Below, piece by piece: positions 26,899 through 34,237 of a stretch of 64,000 nt of DNA. The stretch is taken from positions 682,001 through 746,000 of the forward strand of contig CP104100.1 in NCBI GenBank assembly GCA_025163595.1, read 5' to 3'. Position numbers and translations under genes: made by a program. Source of the DNA: Phaeobacter sp. G2 (GTDB taxonomy: Bacteria > Pseudomonadota > Alphaproteobacteria > Rhodobacterales > Rhodobacteraceae). Under the pieces are notes generated by a model. That model ran no database searches and was not told the DNA's origin. It saw nothing but the letters and a program-made list of their open reading frames with translations. The stretch's first letter is position 1, and each line of letters starts with the position of its first letter.

Positions 26899-27705
26899 CT
26901 AACCAAAGCGATAGCCAGAGGCCGTCACGCCGCCAAAAATACCAGTTTGGTGGTAGATCCGCGTCGCGGTCTCATCTTCGGCGGCACCCAGTGCGGCAAA
27001 GATTGGCGCAAAGTGGTCTTCCTTTGCATGACAGGTGCGGGCGGCGGGCGCTTGTTCCCAGTTCAGCAACGCCGCAGTGCGCGCAGGTTGCGGCAGGGCC
27101 AAAGACGCGTCGAGCCAGGCATCGAACTGTTGCGACGGCTGTTTGGCTGCAGGACCAAAAAGGCCGAGGTTGTGGTAGCTGAGCCCGGAACCCACGATCA
27201 GAACACCTGCGTCGCGCAGCGGCGCCAGGGCGCGGCCCAGCCTGAAATGCTGGTCCGGGTCATAGCCATGGCGCAGGGAGACCTGAAACAGGGGGATGTC
27301 TGCCTTAGGATACATAATGGCCATGGGCACAAAACAGCCATGGTCAAACCCCATCTGCGAATCCAATTTGCTGGGCAGCCCCGCCTGTGCGACCAGATCC
27401 GCGACGCGCGTGGCGAGATCTGGGGCGCCGGGGGCGGGGTAGGTGATGTCATAGGTTTCAGCCGGGAAGCCGGAATAGTCATAAACCATCGGCGGCTTGG
27501 CAGCCGACATGACTGCAAAACAATCACTTTCCCAATGGCCAGAGATCATCAGCACCGCCTTGGGGCGCTGTGGCAACTGGGCAGGCATTTGCGCGAGGGA
27601 GGCTTCCAAAGGCGCAAACTCGGCCCGCCAATCGGGCAGCCAGGGCCAGGGGCCCCCACCGTGAGAGATGAAATAGGCGGGCATTCTGGCGGCAGACTGG
27701 ACCAT
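26899..27705 (-). CDS. ygiD: 4,5-DOPA-type extradiol aromatic ring-opening dioxygenase (LigB/YgiD family)
   Basis: A 268-residue class III extradiol dioxygenase. Family motifs are AYFISHGGGPWPW at the N-terminus, MISGHWESD, LIVGSGLSYHNL and FDHGCFVPM; the His residues in them bind the metal. E. coli YgiD opens the ring of L-DOPA. The physiological substrate here is unknown. The start has CGGAG 8 bases ahead; an alternative ATG is 21 bases downstream. It is a single gene between M20 and the DUF1244 gene on the same strand. Confidence 0.88.
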   Translation of the reverse strand: MVQSAARMPAYFISHGGGPWPWLPDWRAEFAPLEASLAQMPAQLPQRPKAVLMISGHWESDCFAVMSAAKPPMVYDYSGFPAETYDITYPAPGAPDLATRVADLVAQAGLPSKLDSQMGFDHGCFVPMAIMYPKADIPLFQVSLRHGYDPDQHFRLGRALAPLRDAGVLIVGSGLSYHNLGLFGPAAKQPSQQFDAWLDASLALPQPARTAALLNWEQAPAARTCHAKEDHFAPIFAALGAAEDETATRIYHQTGIFGGVTASGYRFG

Positions 27706-27839
27706 AGTTATTCTCCGGGGCGAGCGATATGTGCTGATACCCTAGGCCCCGCCGCAGCCCGTTTACATCTCTCTGGCCGCACAGCACCTGTGTGCGACCG
27801 CGCCAGTCTATTGGTGCAGAGAGGGAGGGGGGCTTCCCC

Positions 27840-28178
27840 CTAGGTTTTGTCCGTTACGTTTTCTTTGAAGGCGGTTTGGAATTCGGCCTGTTTTTCCGGG
27901 CTGGCTTCGGTCTGGTAGTTGGTTTTCCACTCATCCATGGTCATGCCGTAGTAGATTTCGCGGGCTTGTGCCTTGTCCATTTCGATGCCGCGCTCATTGG
28001 CGGCTTCCTGATACCAGCGGCTGAGGCAATTGCGACAAAAGCCTGTCAGGTTCATCATGTCGATGTTCTGAACATCGGTGCGGTCTTCCATCAGGTGCTT
28101 TTGCAGGCGGCGAAAGGCGGCGGCCTGGAGTTCGATCTCGGTCTGTGGGTCGATCTGTGGGGCGATCTGCTTGTCCAT
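27840..28178 (-). CDS. DUF1244 domain-containing protein
   Basis: A 112-residue small protein of the DUF1244 family, common in alphaproteobacteria and of unknown function. The family signature is MNLTGFCRNCLSRWYQEA, with a CxxC pair at about residues 48-51. It is followed by IYYGMTMDEWKT. The C-terminal tail is charged (ASPEKQAEFQTAFKENV). The start is set by AGGAG; a frame beginning 72 bases earlier is not supported. Confidence 0.9.
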   Translation of the reverse strand: MDKQIAPQIDPQTEIELQAAAFRRLQKHLMEDRTDVQNIDMMNLTGFCRNCLSRWYQEAANERGIEMDKAQAREIYYGMTMDEWKTNYQTEASPEKQAEFQTAFKENVTDKT

Positions 28179-28269
28179 TGGGGGCTCCTGATTTGTGCTG
28201 GGGTCCTGTGATGTTCTAGCAACCCCGCCCAAAGGGCACAACGTCGCCACACAATGCGGTGAAAGCGCC

Positions 28270-29010
28270 CTACAGCCCCGAAGCGATCAGGGCCTGCGAC
28301 AGGGATGTGGCCAGCCGATCGGCCCAGAGCTGTTGTCCGGCGTCATCGGCAATCAGATCGTTGCGCAGCTCAATCAAGGTATTGGGGCGGCCCATCTTGG
28401 TGCCATGGGTGTCAATTGTATCACCGGGCAGGTAGCCGGTATAGGGCTCGTTGATCCCGACGCAGAGATCCCCCGGGGCCTGAAGGGTGGCGATCAGATG
28501 GGGCGAGAACCGCTCAGCCTCTGGTTGCAGGATGCCGACCTCCCAGGGGCGCGGTGCGCGCCCCCGCAGCTGCGGCGTAAAGGAATGCACCGAGACGAGC
28601 ACGGTGTCAGGGCGGCGCGCGGCCAATTCGGCCAAAGCCCCATGATAGGGACGATAGCAGCGCGCAAGGCGCCTTTCGCGTTCGGCCGCATCGACGTGAC
28701 GGTTGGCGGGGATGATTGTCCCGTCATACAGCTGCATCACCAGGGTGGGATCATCTTCGCCCCGATTGGGGTCGATCACCAGCCGAGAAAAATTCGAGGC
28801 CACAACCGGGGCGTTCAGGCGTTCCCCCAGCAGTTTGCACAGCGCCAGCGCGCCGGGGTCATAAGCGATGTGACGTTGCATATCGGCCGCCGGCAGGCCG
28901 AGGTCACCGTTGCCAACAAAGGGCGGCACCACATTGCTGGCGTGATCGCAGGTGATGAGCCAGCGGCTGGGGCGGTTTACCCCTTCGGTAATAAATGGGC
29001 TGTATGTCAT
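28270..29010 (-). CDS. N-formylglutamate amidohydrolase family protein
   Basis: A 246-residue protein of the HutG/FGase family, which removes the formyl group from N-formyl-L-glutamate at the end of one histidine breakdown route. Motifs are LITCDHASNVVPP near the N-terminus, VIDPNRGEDDPTL, VSVHSFTPQL and a late EPYTGYLPGDT. No other hut gene is near, so a different N-acyl amino acid substrate is possible. A frame starting at 29085 exists, but the family N-terminus fits 29010. Confidence 0.87.
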   Translation of the reverse strand: MTYSPFITEGVNRPSRWLITCDHASNVVPPFVGNGDLGLPAADMQRHIAYDPGALALCKLLGERLNAPVVASNFSRLVIDPNRGEDDPTLVMQLYDGTIIPANRHVDAAERERRLARCYRPYHGALAELAARRPDTVLVSVHSFTPQLRGRAPRPWEVGILQPEAERFSPHLIATLQAPGDLCVGINEPYTGYLPGDTIDTHGTKMGRPNTLIELRNDLIADDAGQQLWADRLATSLSQALIASGL

Positions 29011-29163
29011 GGATTTGTCGCCTGTTGTTGGGAATAGCTTTACTGCAGTTGCAGCAGAATGGGAATTGGGTGATAAGCTCTCCAAAGACCGTTTGCGGTA
29101 ACATTTGCTCTATAGTCACATGGCCGCACGGTGGCCCATGATATGCCCTGAAGGAGAAACCTG

Positions 29164-30609
29164 ATGAAACGCTCGCGCAATGTAAAGATTGTTGCCACCC
29201 TCGGGCCCGCGTCGGAAACCTATGATACCATCCGGGCGCTGTTTGAGGCCGGAGCAGATGTGTTCCGTCTGAACATGTCCCACGGCACCCAGGCCGAGAT
29301 CGCGGAAAAACATGCCATCATTCGCCAGGTTGAACAGGACCTGGACCGCTCTATCGGGATTCTGGCGGATCTTCAGGGGCCAAAACTGCGGGTTGGTGTC
29401 TTTGCCAAGGGCGAAGAAAACCTGGTGCCCGGCGCGGGGTTCCGGATGGATCTGGACACCACCGAAGGCGATCTGTCGCGGGTGTGCCTGCCGCATCCAG
29501 AGATTTTTGCCGCTTTGGAACCCGGTGCGCATCTTTTGGTCAATGACGGCAAGATCCGTCTCAAGGTTGTGAGCTGTGGGGCTGATTTTGCCGATTGCGA
29601 AGTGGTGATTGGCGGCATCATCTCTAACCGCAAGGGCGTCAACGTGCCCGATGTCGTCCTGCCCCTGGCAGCGCTGTCGGAGAAAGACCGGGCGGATCTG
29701 GAATTTGCCTGTGGTCTGGGGGTGGATTGGCTGGCGCTGTCCTTTGTGCAGCGGGCCAAGGATGTGTTCGAGGCCAAGGGGCTGGCGGATGGCCGCGCGG
29801 CGGTGCTCTCCAAGATCGAAAAACCTTCGGCAGTGGACCGGTTTAGTGAAATTCTCGATGCGTCCGATGGCATCATGGTGGCGCGCGGGGATCTGGGGGT
29901 TGAGCTGCCCGTGGCGGCGGTGCCGCCGATCCAGAAACGTCTGGTGCGCAAATGCCGTGCTGCGGCCAAGCCGGTGATTGTCGCGACCCAGATGCTGGAA
30001 AGCATGATCGACAGCCCAATGCCAACCCGCGCAGAGGTTTCGGATGTCGCCACGGCGATCTATGAAGGCACAGATGCCATCATGCTGAGCGCGGAATCCG
30101 CTGCTGGCAGCTATCCCATCGAGGCGGTGCAGACCATGGACCGGGTCGCGGTTGAGGTCGAAGCCGACCCCACCTATGCCCAGATCATTGCCGCCTCGCG
30201 CTCTGCCAAGGGCGACACCGTGGCGGATGCCATTGTGGCTGCCGCCCGCGAGATTGCTGAAAAGACCGAAATCAAGGCCATCTGCTGCTTTACCCAAAGC
30301 GGCACCACCGCCCTGCTGACGGCGCGCGAACGCCCAGGCGTGCCGATTATCGCGCTAACGCCCCTGCCACGCACCGCCCGGCGGCTGGCGCTGAGCTGGG
30401 GCTGCTATTGTGTGCTGACCTCTGAACAGGGGCGTTTCAAAGGCGCTGTTGTTGGCGCCGCCCGTGCCGCCCGCGCTGGTGGCTTTGCCAATGAAACCGA
30501 TCAGATCGTGGTCACTGCTGGGGTGCCCTTTAATGTGCCCGGCACCACCAATATCCTGCGAGTCGCACCCTGTGATGAGCGTTTGATTTACAGCACAGAC
30601 CCAGAGTAG
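29164..30609 (+). CDS. pyk: Pyruvate kinase
   Basis: A 481-residue glycolytic enzyme converting phosphoenolpyruvate and ADP to pyruvate and ATP in the cytosol. Motifs: KIVATLGPAS and FRLNMSHG at the N-terminus, the active-site lysine segment AVLSKIEKPSAV, MVARGDLGVELP, and VIVATQMLESM. The C-terminal allosteric domain includes CCFTQSGTTALL and ALTPLPRTARRL. An AAGGAG site precedes the ATG. A 73-residue membrane protein follows 42 bases later on the same strand. Confidence 0.97.
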   Translation: MKRSRNVKIVATLGPASETYDTIRALFEAGADVFRLNMSHGTQAEIAEKHAIIRQVEQDLDRSIGILADLQGPKLRVGVFAKGEENLVPGAGFRMDLDTTEGDLSRVCLPHPEIFAALEPGAHLLVNDGKIRLKVVSCGADFADCEVVIGGIISNRKGVNVPDVVLPLAALSEKDRADLEFACGLGVDWLALSFVQRAKDVFEAKGLADGRAAVLSKIEKPSAVDRFSEILDASDGIMVARGDLGVELPVAAVPPIQKRLVRKCRAAAKPVIVATQMLESMIDSPMPTRAEVSDVATAIYEGTDAIMLSAESAAGSYPIEAVQTMDRVAVEVEADPTYAQIIAASRSAKGDTVADAIVAAAREIAEKTEIKAICCFTQSGTTALLTARERPGVPIIALTPLPRTARRLALSWGCYCVLTSEQGRFKGAVVGAARAARAGGFANETDQIVVTAGVPFNVPGTTNILRVAPCDERLIYSTDPE

Positions 30610-30651
30610 CCTTTCAGCAGTTGTGATAAGTCTGCTGTTAAAGAGGGTGAA

Positions 30652-30873
30652 ATGGATACTGATCTTGCACTGATCCTGGGGATAGCCCTTGGTGGGCTAT
30701 CCATCCCCTCCATCCTGTCAGCCGTGAGCGAGACCCAGCCGCCGCGTGTGCCCAGTCTGTTTCTGCTCGCGGGGGCGGGGCTGATCGCCTATGCGATGCT
30801 GTCTCATCCCGGTGGCTACCGCCTGGAACAGATCCCGGATGTGTTTTTCTCGGTTTTGGGACGTTTATTCTGA
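30652..30873 (+). CDS. Small membrane protein of unknown function
   Basis: A 73-residue protein with two hydrophobic segments, about residues 5-24 (ALILGIALGGLSIPSIL) and 34-52 (PSLFLLAGAGLIAYAML), joined by a short polar loop. A GAGGG site lies 6 bases before the ATG. It may be co-transcribed with pyk. I believe similar short proteins occur beside pyk in related genomes, but no function is known to me. Confidence 0.7.
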   Translation: MDTDLALILGIALGGLSIPSILSAVSETQPPRVPSLFLLAGAGLIAYAMLSHPGGYRLEQIPDVFFSVLGRLF

Positions 30874-30988
30874 TAATTCGCTTGCCCTTTGGCAGCAGCT
30901 TTCGTACATGGCCCTCCTGTTCGCGTGGCCGGCCGGAAGTGGCATGCCGAGTCGCGCATAGACCGAACCCGCATTGAAGGAGACGGAA

Positions 30989-31189
30989 ATGCCCAAAATG
31001 AAGACCAAATCGAGCGCCAAAAAGCGCTTTAAGGTGACAGCGACCGGTAAGGTCCTGGCTGCTCAGGCCGGCAAACAGCACGGCATGATCAAACGCACCA
31101 AAAAATTCATCCGTAACGCACGCGGCACATCGGAGCTCTCCGCTCCCGACACCAAAATCGTCAAGGGCTATATGCCCTACGATCGCTAA
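30989..31189 (+). CDS. rpmI: 50S ribosomal protein L35
   Basis: A 66-residue basic protein of the large subunit, beginning [20 protein letters not shown] and containing [18 protein letters not shown] chose ATG 30989, with GGAGA 7 bases upstream; ATG 30974 would add five non-family residues. It pairs with rplT 14 bases later. The usual infC is not upstream in this window. Confidence 0.97.
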   Translation: MPKMKTKSSAKKRFKVTATGKVLAAQAGKQHGMIKRTKKFIRNARGTSELSAPDTKIVKGYMPYDR

Positions 31190-31203
31190 GAGGAGTTTGA
31201 GAT

Positions 31204-31569
31204 ATGTCCCGCGTTAAAGGTGGTACCGTAACCCACGCCCGTCACAAGAAGGTCATCAAGGCAGCCAAAGGTTATTATGGCCGCCGCAAGAGCACCTTTA
31301 AAGTCGCCCGTCAGGCCGTCGACAAGGCAAATCAATACGCAACACGTGACCGGAAGGCGCGCAAGCGTAATTTCCGCGCTCTGTGGATCCAGCGTATCAA
31401 CGCCGCCGTCCGCAGCCACGACGAAGCGCTGACATACAGCCGCTTCATCAACGGTCTGACCCTGGCCGGCATCGAAGTTGACCGTAAAGTTCTGGCCGAC
31501 CTGGCCGTGCACGAGCCCGAAGCCTTTGGTGCCATCGTGCGCCAGGCCCAGTCCGCACTGGCAGCGTAA
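31204..31569 (+). CDS. rplT: 50S ribosomal protein L20
   Basis: A 121-residue L20, an early assembly factor of the 50S subunit that autoregulates its operon in several bacteria. It shows [19 protein letters not shown], a long basic N-terminal extension, and [28 protein letters not shown] site precedes the ATG. It is followed by a hairpin (TAAGCTG/CAGCTTA, 31567-31594) and a terminator. Confidence 0.98.
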   Translation: MSRVKGGTVTHARHKKVIKAAKGYYGRRKSTFKVARQAVDKANQYATRDRKARKRNFRALWIQRINAAVRSHDEALTYSRFINGLTLAGIEVDRKVLADLAVHEPEAFGAIVRQAQSALAA

Positions 31570-31620
31570 GCTGGCAATCTGAACTGGCAGCTTAAGGCTT
31601 TTATAGCTTTACAGATTTGA

Positions 31621-31649
31621 AAGGCCGCTCCTTTGGGGGCGGCCTTTTT
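31621..31649 (+). terminator. Intrinsic terminator after rplT
   Basis: Stem AAGGCCGCTCC with GGGGGCGGCCTT around a TTT loop, then a T-tract. It closes the rpmI-rplT transcript. Confidence 0.88.
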
Positions 31650-32246
31650 CTATGGCTGAACCCGAAAAACCGGCGCGATGAGTGCAGCTGGAGCGGTGGT
31701 TTTTGATCGGCTCATTTCAATTTCAGGCTGCTTGTGTCGATTGTTGTTATAGGTTTGCCGCTGAACAGTAGGGAAGCAGGTAAAATCTCATGAACATCAA
31801 AGGTGTAAACTGAAGGCGGATGCGGTGATCAATGCGCGGTTTGGCAATATCCAGGTCTGTCCCTTTAGCTGGGCTTGCCGGGTGTCTACTGGCACAGCGG
31901 TCAAATTGCTGAACTAGACCTGCTTGATTTGAATCCACGCAGATCAGGTCTGAAACAGCACCGGCGACCAAGCCGACTCCTATCGGGAGCGGGCTTTTTA
32001 TATGGGGCAAACGCCGGACCTGTCAGAGGTGAGGATTTGGCCCGCCGGACAGGCCGTCGATTGCGCCCTGCACTGTGAAACAGCGCCATGGGGAGGGCGC
32101 GTAACCCTGGTATGCAAGCGGCAACTCAGTTTCCGGGGCGTTTGTTGTGGTTCAACCCGCGTCAGGGCGGTACGGAACGCAGCCATGGTCTTGCTTTCGC
32201 GCCCACCTGTGGTAGCAGAGCATAAGCCAAAACTCAGGGGACCGTC
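31650..32246. other. Long intergenic region upstream of pheS
   Basis: About 600 bases without a convincing protein gene. It contains a candidate small RNA with its own terminator (about 31840-32001), then some 245 bases leading to pheS. Possible reading frames in it have no family motif and no good ribosome-binding site. Confidence 0.5.
31840..32001 (+). ncRNA. Candidate small RNA ending in an intrinsic terminator
   Basis: A free-standing terminator (31970-32001) lies about 245 bases before pheS and 320 bases after the rplT terminator. Its stem pairs AAGCC with GGCTT and CTCC with GGAG around TATCG, followed by five T. Just upstream, AGACC...TGAT pairs with ATCA-GGTCT (31915-31951), and CAGC/GCTG forms another small stem. 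No gene ends there, so an independent short transcript is a reasonable reading. The 5' end is a guess. Confidence 0.35.
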
Positions 32247-33320
32247 ATGGACGATCTTAAAGCAAAATATCTAGGGCAGATCGCCGATGCTGCCGATGAA
32301 AACGCGCTGGAGGCCATCCGTCTCGCCGCCGTTGGTAAAAAAGGCGAAGTCGCACTGAAGATGCGCGAGCTGGGCAAGATGACGCCCGAAGAGCGCCAGG
32401 TGGCCGGCCCGGCGCTGAATGCGCTGAAGGATGAGATCAACTCGGCCCTTGCTGCCAAAAAGGCTGGTCTGGCGGATGCCGCGCTGGACGAACGTCTGCG
32501 CACCGAATGGCTGGATGTGACCCTGCCGGTCCGCCCTTCGCGTCAGGGCAGCCTGCATCCGATCAGCCAGGCCCAGGAAGAGCTGACCGCAATCTTTGCC
32601 GAACTGGGCTTTTCCGTTGCCGAAGGGCCGCGCATTGATACCGACTGGTATAACTTTGACGCGCTGAACATCCCCGGCCACCACCCGGCCCGCGCCGAGA
32701 TGGATACGTTTTACATGCACCGTGCGGAAGGCGACGACCGCCCGCCGCATGTGCTGCGCACGCACACCAGCCCGGTGCAAATCCGGTCGATGGAAAAAAT
32801 GGGCGCGCCCCTGCGCATCATCTGCCCTGGCGGTGTCTATCGTGCCGACTATGACCAGACCCACACGCCGATGTTCCACCAGGTCGAAGGCCTGGCGTTG
32901 GACAAGGACATCTCGATGGCGAACCTGAAATGGGTGCTGGAAGAGTTTGTCAAAAGCTTCTTTGAGGTGGACGACGTCGAGCTGCGCTTCCGCGCCTCAC
33001 ACTTTCCCTTCACCGAGCCATCGGCCGAGGTCGATATTCGCTGCAGCTGGGACAATGGCCAGCTAAAGATCGGCGAAGGCGACGACTGGATGGAGATCCT
33101 GGGCTCTGGCATGGTGCACCCCAAGGTGATCGCCGCTGGCGGTATCGACCCGGATATCTATCAGGGCTTTGCCTTTGGCATCGGCATCGACCGTCTGGCG
33201 ATGCTGAAATACGGCATCCCCGACCTGCGCGCTTTCTTTGATTCCGACCTGCGCTGGCTGCGCCACTACGGCTTCCAATGCCTGGATGTGCCGACCCTGC
33301 ATGGTGGTCTGAGCCGTTAA
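32247..33320 (+). CDS. pheS: Phenylalanyl-tRNA synthetase subunit alpha
   Basis: A 357-residue catalytic subunit; with PheT it forms the (alpha-beta)2 enzyme that charges tRNA-Phe. An N-terminal coiled coil (about residues 1-85) binds tRNA. Class II motifs follow: [33 protein letters not shown], motif 2 [20 protein letters not shown] and motif 3 [14 protein letters not shown]. Normally pheT follows at once; here a 917-base insertion with REP-like palindromes and an orphan gene separates them. Confidence 0.98.
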   Translation: MDDLKAKYLGQIADAADENALEAIRLAAVGKKGEVALKMRELGKMTPEERQVAGPALNALKDEINSALAAKKAGLADAALDERLRTEWLDVTLPVRPSRQGSLHPISQAQEELTAIFAELGFSVAEGPRIDTDWYNFDALNIPGHHPARAEMDTFYMHRAEGDDRPPHVLRTHTSPVQIRSMEKMGAPLRIICPGGVYRADYDQTHTPMFHQVEGLALDKDISMANLKWVLEEFVKSFFEVDDVELRFRASHFPFTEPSAEVDIRCSWDNGQLKIGEGDDWMEILGSGMVHPKVIAAGGIDPDIYQGFAFGIGIDRLAMLKYGIPDLRAFFDSDLRWLRHYGFQCLDVPTLHGGLSR

Positions 33321-33335
33321 TAATACCTGTTTCGT

Positions 33336-33408
33336 GGGGCGTCAGCCCCGCGTCGCGCCCGACCCGCCCCATGGGCGGGCGCGATTGCGCCCACCCCGGT
33401 TCGGGCGC
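33336..33408. repeat. Cluster of three palindromes (REP/BIME-like)
   Basis: Three consecutive stems lie right after pheS: GGGGC-GTCA-GCCCC (33336-33349), CCCGCCC-CAT-GGGCGGG (33363-33379), and GCGCCC...GGGCGC (33387-33408). The very GC-rich arrangement resembles repetitive extragenic palindromes of related roseobacter genomes (from memory). It could end pheS transcripts. Only one copy is seen in the window. Confidence 0.5.
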
Positions 33409-33455
33409 TATGCTCTCCTCAAAATTGCAAAGCGCTGATTTGAGGGTTTGAGCGA

Positions 33456-34085
33456 ATGGCTTCTGTTGAAGTGATGACGGCTTGTGAGAATGTTTGCAGG
33501 GATTTTTCTTGGCTAGTACTTAGTAGCCCAAGAGTCATTCAGGGCGCGTTGACATTGTGTGCCGCATTTTTGGCATCAGGTACGGCCCTTTGGATTGCTT
33601 ATAGAGCATATCCAGCTCAGAAAATCGCGGACCGAATCCTTCAAGAAGCGCATGAGAGAAGAGAAGCGTATCGGCGATTTTTGCAGGCGGCGAATGAGCA
33701 CTATGCGCGTTTGACTGTTGCGCATTGGACAAAGGACCTGACAGGTGTCACGGATAGCTATTTTGAATTGATATCTGTCACTGCGGATCTTGCTGCATAT
33801 GTTCCTGCTGGCGAACACCACAATGCTCTTGATCGTTGCCAAATGTATCTTCAGACATTGCTCGAATACAAAACTAAGGTTGAAGCGGATTGCGGAGTTG
33901 AGCGTGCTCAGAAATGGGTAAAGAAAGAGCCTAATAAATACCGTTCTGACTTATACTTGGAAGTCAAATCAGCACGAAAAAAGGCATTCATTGCGATCCG
34001 GATGGAGCTTGGTGAAACTAGGGAAGTCGCCGAAAATGCGGCAAAGGTATTTTTTGTCAAGACACCGGAAGAAGAGAAGCCCTAG
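33456..34085 (+). CDS. Hypothetical membrane-anchored protein, orphan between pheS and pheT
   Basis: A 209-residue protein I do not recognise. One hydrophobic segment at about residues 27-48 (VIQGALTLCAAFLASGTALW) is followed directly by a long charged, probably coiled-coil helix (AQKIADRILQEAHERREAYR) and a helical cytoplasmic-looking domain ending in Lys/Glu-rich sequence. The layout suggests a single-pass membrane protein with a soluble C-terminal part. Codon and base use is AT-richer than pheS and pheT. A GAGGG site is 10 bases ahead of the ATG. Its place between the two subunit genes of one enzyme suggests insertion. Confidence 0.65.
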   Translation: MASVEVMTACENVCRDFSWLVLSSPRVIQGALTLCAAFLASGTALWIAYRAYPAQKIADRILQEAHERREAYRRFLQAANEHYARLTVAHWTKDLTGVTDSYFELISVTADLAAYVPAGEHHNALDRCQMYLQTLLEYKTKVEADCGVERAQKWVKKEPNKYRSDLYLEVKSARKKAFIAIRMELGETREVAENAAKVFFVKTPEEEKP

Positions 34086-34237
34086 AGAACCAACTTCATT
34101 GATCGTTGCCCCCAGCACATTTCAGGCGCAGTCCTGATCCAGTGTGCCGGTTAGGGTCAGCAAGACTTGCGCCGGGCGGCAATCTTTGTCATTGCCTATG
34201 CCTGTATACGCATGGCTTGCCATAGGACTCTTGACCG

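Noticed and set aside
26722..27843. 373-codon plus-strand frame across the dioxygenase gene
   Set aside because: Antisense shadow of the YgiD-type gene on the minus strand, with Arg/Gly-rich nonsense composition.
31915..31951. tRNA-like T-arm (TTTGAATCCACG) in the pheS upstream gap
   Set aside because: No acceptor, D or anticodon arms could be paired around it. The bases fit a simple hairpin better.
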